This document shows positions 62,977 through 64,000 of a stretch of 64,000 nt of DNA, in pieces (the stretch's first letter is position 1; each line of letters starts with the position of its first letter). Both the position numbers and the translations under genes were made by a program. This DNA comes from Inia geoffrensis (lineage: Eukaryota > Chordata > Mammalia > Artiodactyla > Iniidae): NCBI GenBank assembly GCA_036417435.1, contig JAZAQT010000721.1, positions 62,001 through 126,000 of the forward strand, in the 5' to 3' direction. Below the pieces are notes generated by a model. The model did no database searches and was not told the origin of the DNA. It saw only the letters and a program-made list of their open reading frames with translations.

Positions 62977-64000
62977 GTGACCCTTTTCCGAGGCCTTACC
63001 CTCACCCGTGCCCTAATCGTAAGCAGTACACTAACACTAACTAGTGACCTCACACGTACGCTAAACCTTAAGCGTTGTGGTACCCTAAACTGTGCCCTAA
63101 TATCTCCCCTTTCCCTAACCCTAACCCTAACCCGAATTCTATCCCTGACCCTCACCCGAAACCTTACCCTCACCCGTGCCCTAATCTTAACCAGGACACC
63201 AACACTAACTTGTGCCCTCACACGTACGCTAACCCTTAATCGTTGTCGTACCCTAAACTGTACCCTAATCCCTCCCCATTCCCTAACCCTATCCCTAACC
63301 AGAATCCTAACCCTGACACTCACCTAAAGCCCTACCCTCACCCGTGCCCTAATCTTAACCAGGACACTACCACTAACCCTTGCCCTCACACGAACGCTAA
63401 CCCTTAAGCAGTGTCGTACCCTAAGCTGTACCCTAATCCCTCTGCATTCCTTAACCCTAACCCTAACCCGAATCCTAACCCTGACCCTCACCCGAAGACT
63501 TACCCTCACCCGTGCCCTAATCTTAACCAGGACACCAACACTAACTCGTGCCCTCACACGTACGCTAAACCTTAAGCGTTGTCGTACCCTAAATTGTACC
63601 CTAATCCCTCCCCATTCCTTAACCCTAACCCTAACCCCATCCCTAAACCTGACCCACTTCCGATGCCCTACCCTAACCAATGCCCTGATCTTAACCAGGA
63701 CACAAACACTAACTCATGCCCTCAAACGTACGCTAACCCTTAAGCATTGTCGTACCCTATCCTGTACCCTAATCCCTCCCCATTCCCTAAACCTAACCCT
63801 AAGCGAAACCCTGAACGTGACCCTTTTCCGAGGCCTTACCCTCATCGGTGCCGTTGTCTTAACCAGTACAGCAACACTAACTCGTGCCCTCACACTTACG
63901 CTAACCCTTAAGCATTGTCGTACCCTAACCTGTACCCTAATCCCTCTCCATTCCCTAACCCTAACCCTAACCCGAATCCTAACCCTGACCCTCACCCGAA
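62977..64000 (+). repeat. Partial HOR 50 (a b c d e f g')
   Basis: 1,024 bp of canonical order, cut by the window end 16 bp into g (63985-64000). The array therefore continues beyond the window on both sides. Confidence 0.9.

Larger units (their letters stand above)
1..64000. repeat. Telomere-hexamer-derived satellite array with 168-bp monomers in a 1,344-bp HOR
   Basis: The window is tandem repeat from first to last base, with the CCCTAA strand always on +. A typical b monomer (20266-20433) aligns without gaps to 28 copies of the hexamer and matches at 118 of 168 positions (my hand count). Its composition is A44 C72 G15 T37, so the strands are strongly asymmetric. Monomers fall into eight types in fixed order a-b-c-d-e-f-g-h. 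Key marks: a, GTGACCCTCTTCCGAGG with EcoRI and SpeI sites; b, TTAATCGTTGTCG; c, CACCTGAAG and CACACGAACGC; d, TAAATTGTACCC; e, CACTTCCGATGCC; f, TCATCGGTGCCGTTGTC; g, AACCGCAGCGGTACC; h, CCTAATTTTAACCAG. No stretch of 300 bases falls outside the repeat. Subtelomeric, interstitial or centromere-like placement cannot be decided from sequence alone. Confidence 0.97.

Noticed and set aside
1..64000. CENP-B box (TTCG....A..CGGG) on either strand
   Set aside because: I searched the eight monomer types for the reverse-complement pattern CCCG..T....CGAA and found none, so a canonical box is absent from the consensus types.
1..64000. 42-bp sub-period (168 = 4 x 42), as in some avian microchromosome satellites
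   Set aside because: The quarters of the monomer agree mainly through the shared hexamer; the 18-bp alignment is better. Length alone is not evidence of relation to those families.
1..64000. CRISPR array
   Set aside because: There are no unique spacers between conserved repeats; repeat and would-be spacer are both part of the same 168-bp tandem unit.
1..64000. Sequencing or assembly noise around a real telomere
   Set aside because: Random errors would not recreate the same eight monomer types in the same order with the same private variants 1,344 bp and 13,757 bp apart.
1..64000. Hidden genes, tRNA, rRNA, transposon or retroelement insertion
   Set aside because: I followed the monomer order from end to end and every interval between a-monomer landmarks is accounted for by 168-bp monomers, hybrids or listed small indels; there is no foreign segment.

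Overview
The whole 64 kb window is one uninterrupted tandem satellite array built from degenerate telomere-type hexamers (CCCTAA on the given strand, TTAGGG on the other). I found no protein-coding gene, RNA gene, transposon, CRISPR array or unique-sequence island. The long open frames on both strands are by-products of the hexamer lattice: its three forward frames read Leu-Thr, Pro-Asn and a stop-rich frame, and the reverse strand gives Arg-Val. This is eukaryotic repeat DNA. A TTAGGG-type ancestor fits vertebrates, many other animals, most filamentous fungi and several protist groups, so I cannot name the organism. CpG is not depleted, which argues mildly against long residence in a heavily methylated germline.

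The array is nested. The 6-bp telomere hexamer is grouped into a visible 18-bp sub-period (three hexamers). These make a 168-bp monomer (28 hexamers, about one nucleosome repeat). Eight diverged monomer types, here called a to h, are arranged in fixed order as a 1,344-bp higher-order repeat (HOR). I located 49 complete HOR units plus a partial unit at each end. Sixteen have the full a-h order (14 at exactly 1,344 bp, two with small length changes). The rest have 4 to 13 monomers, mostly because hybrid monomers (x/y = begins as x, ends as y) mark past unequal exchanges. One unit is only 186 bp.

Layout: 1-970 tail of an HOR; 971-6178 mostly canonical HORs with many private variants; 6179-14721 a roughly 3.01-kb super-repeat (11-mer plus 7-mer) seen twice, then HORs 9-10; 14722-22773 a 4,368-bp super-repeat and the 13-mer HOR; about 17.5-29.1 kb and 29.1-42.9 kb are two copies of a larger block (offsets 11,586, then 13,757, then 13,571 bp) that later gained and lost whole monomers separately; 43-52 kb mixed canonical and variant HORs; 52.7-54.75 kb a 1,008-bp tandem duplication with no difference seen by eye; 55.3-64 kb further variant HORs, ending inside a canonical one.

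Nearly all length changes are multiples of 168 bp, or 12 bp at one telomere-like run. The 6-bp register shifts only six times in 64 kb. All hexamers point the same way. The picture is of subtelomeric, internal-telomeric or possibly centromere-like satellite, seeded by telomere repeats and then amplified by unequal exchange. Location and function are inference.
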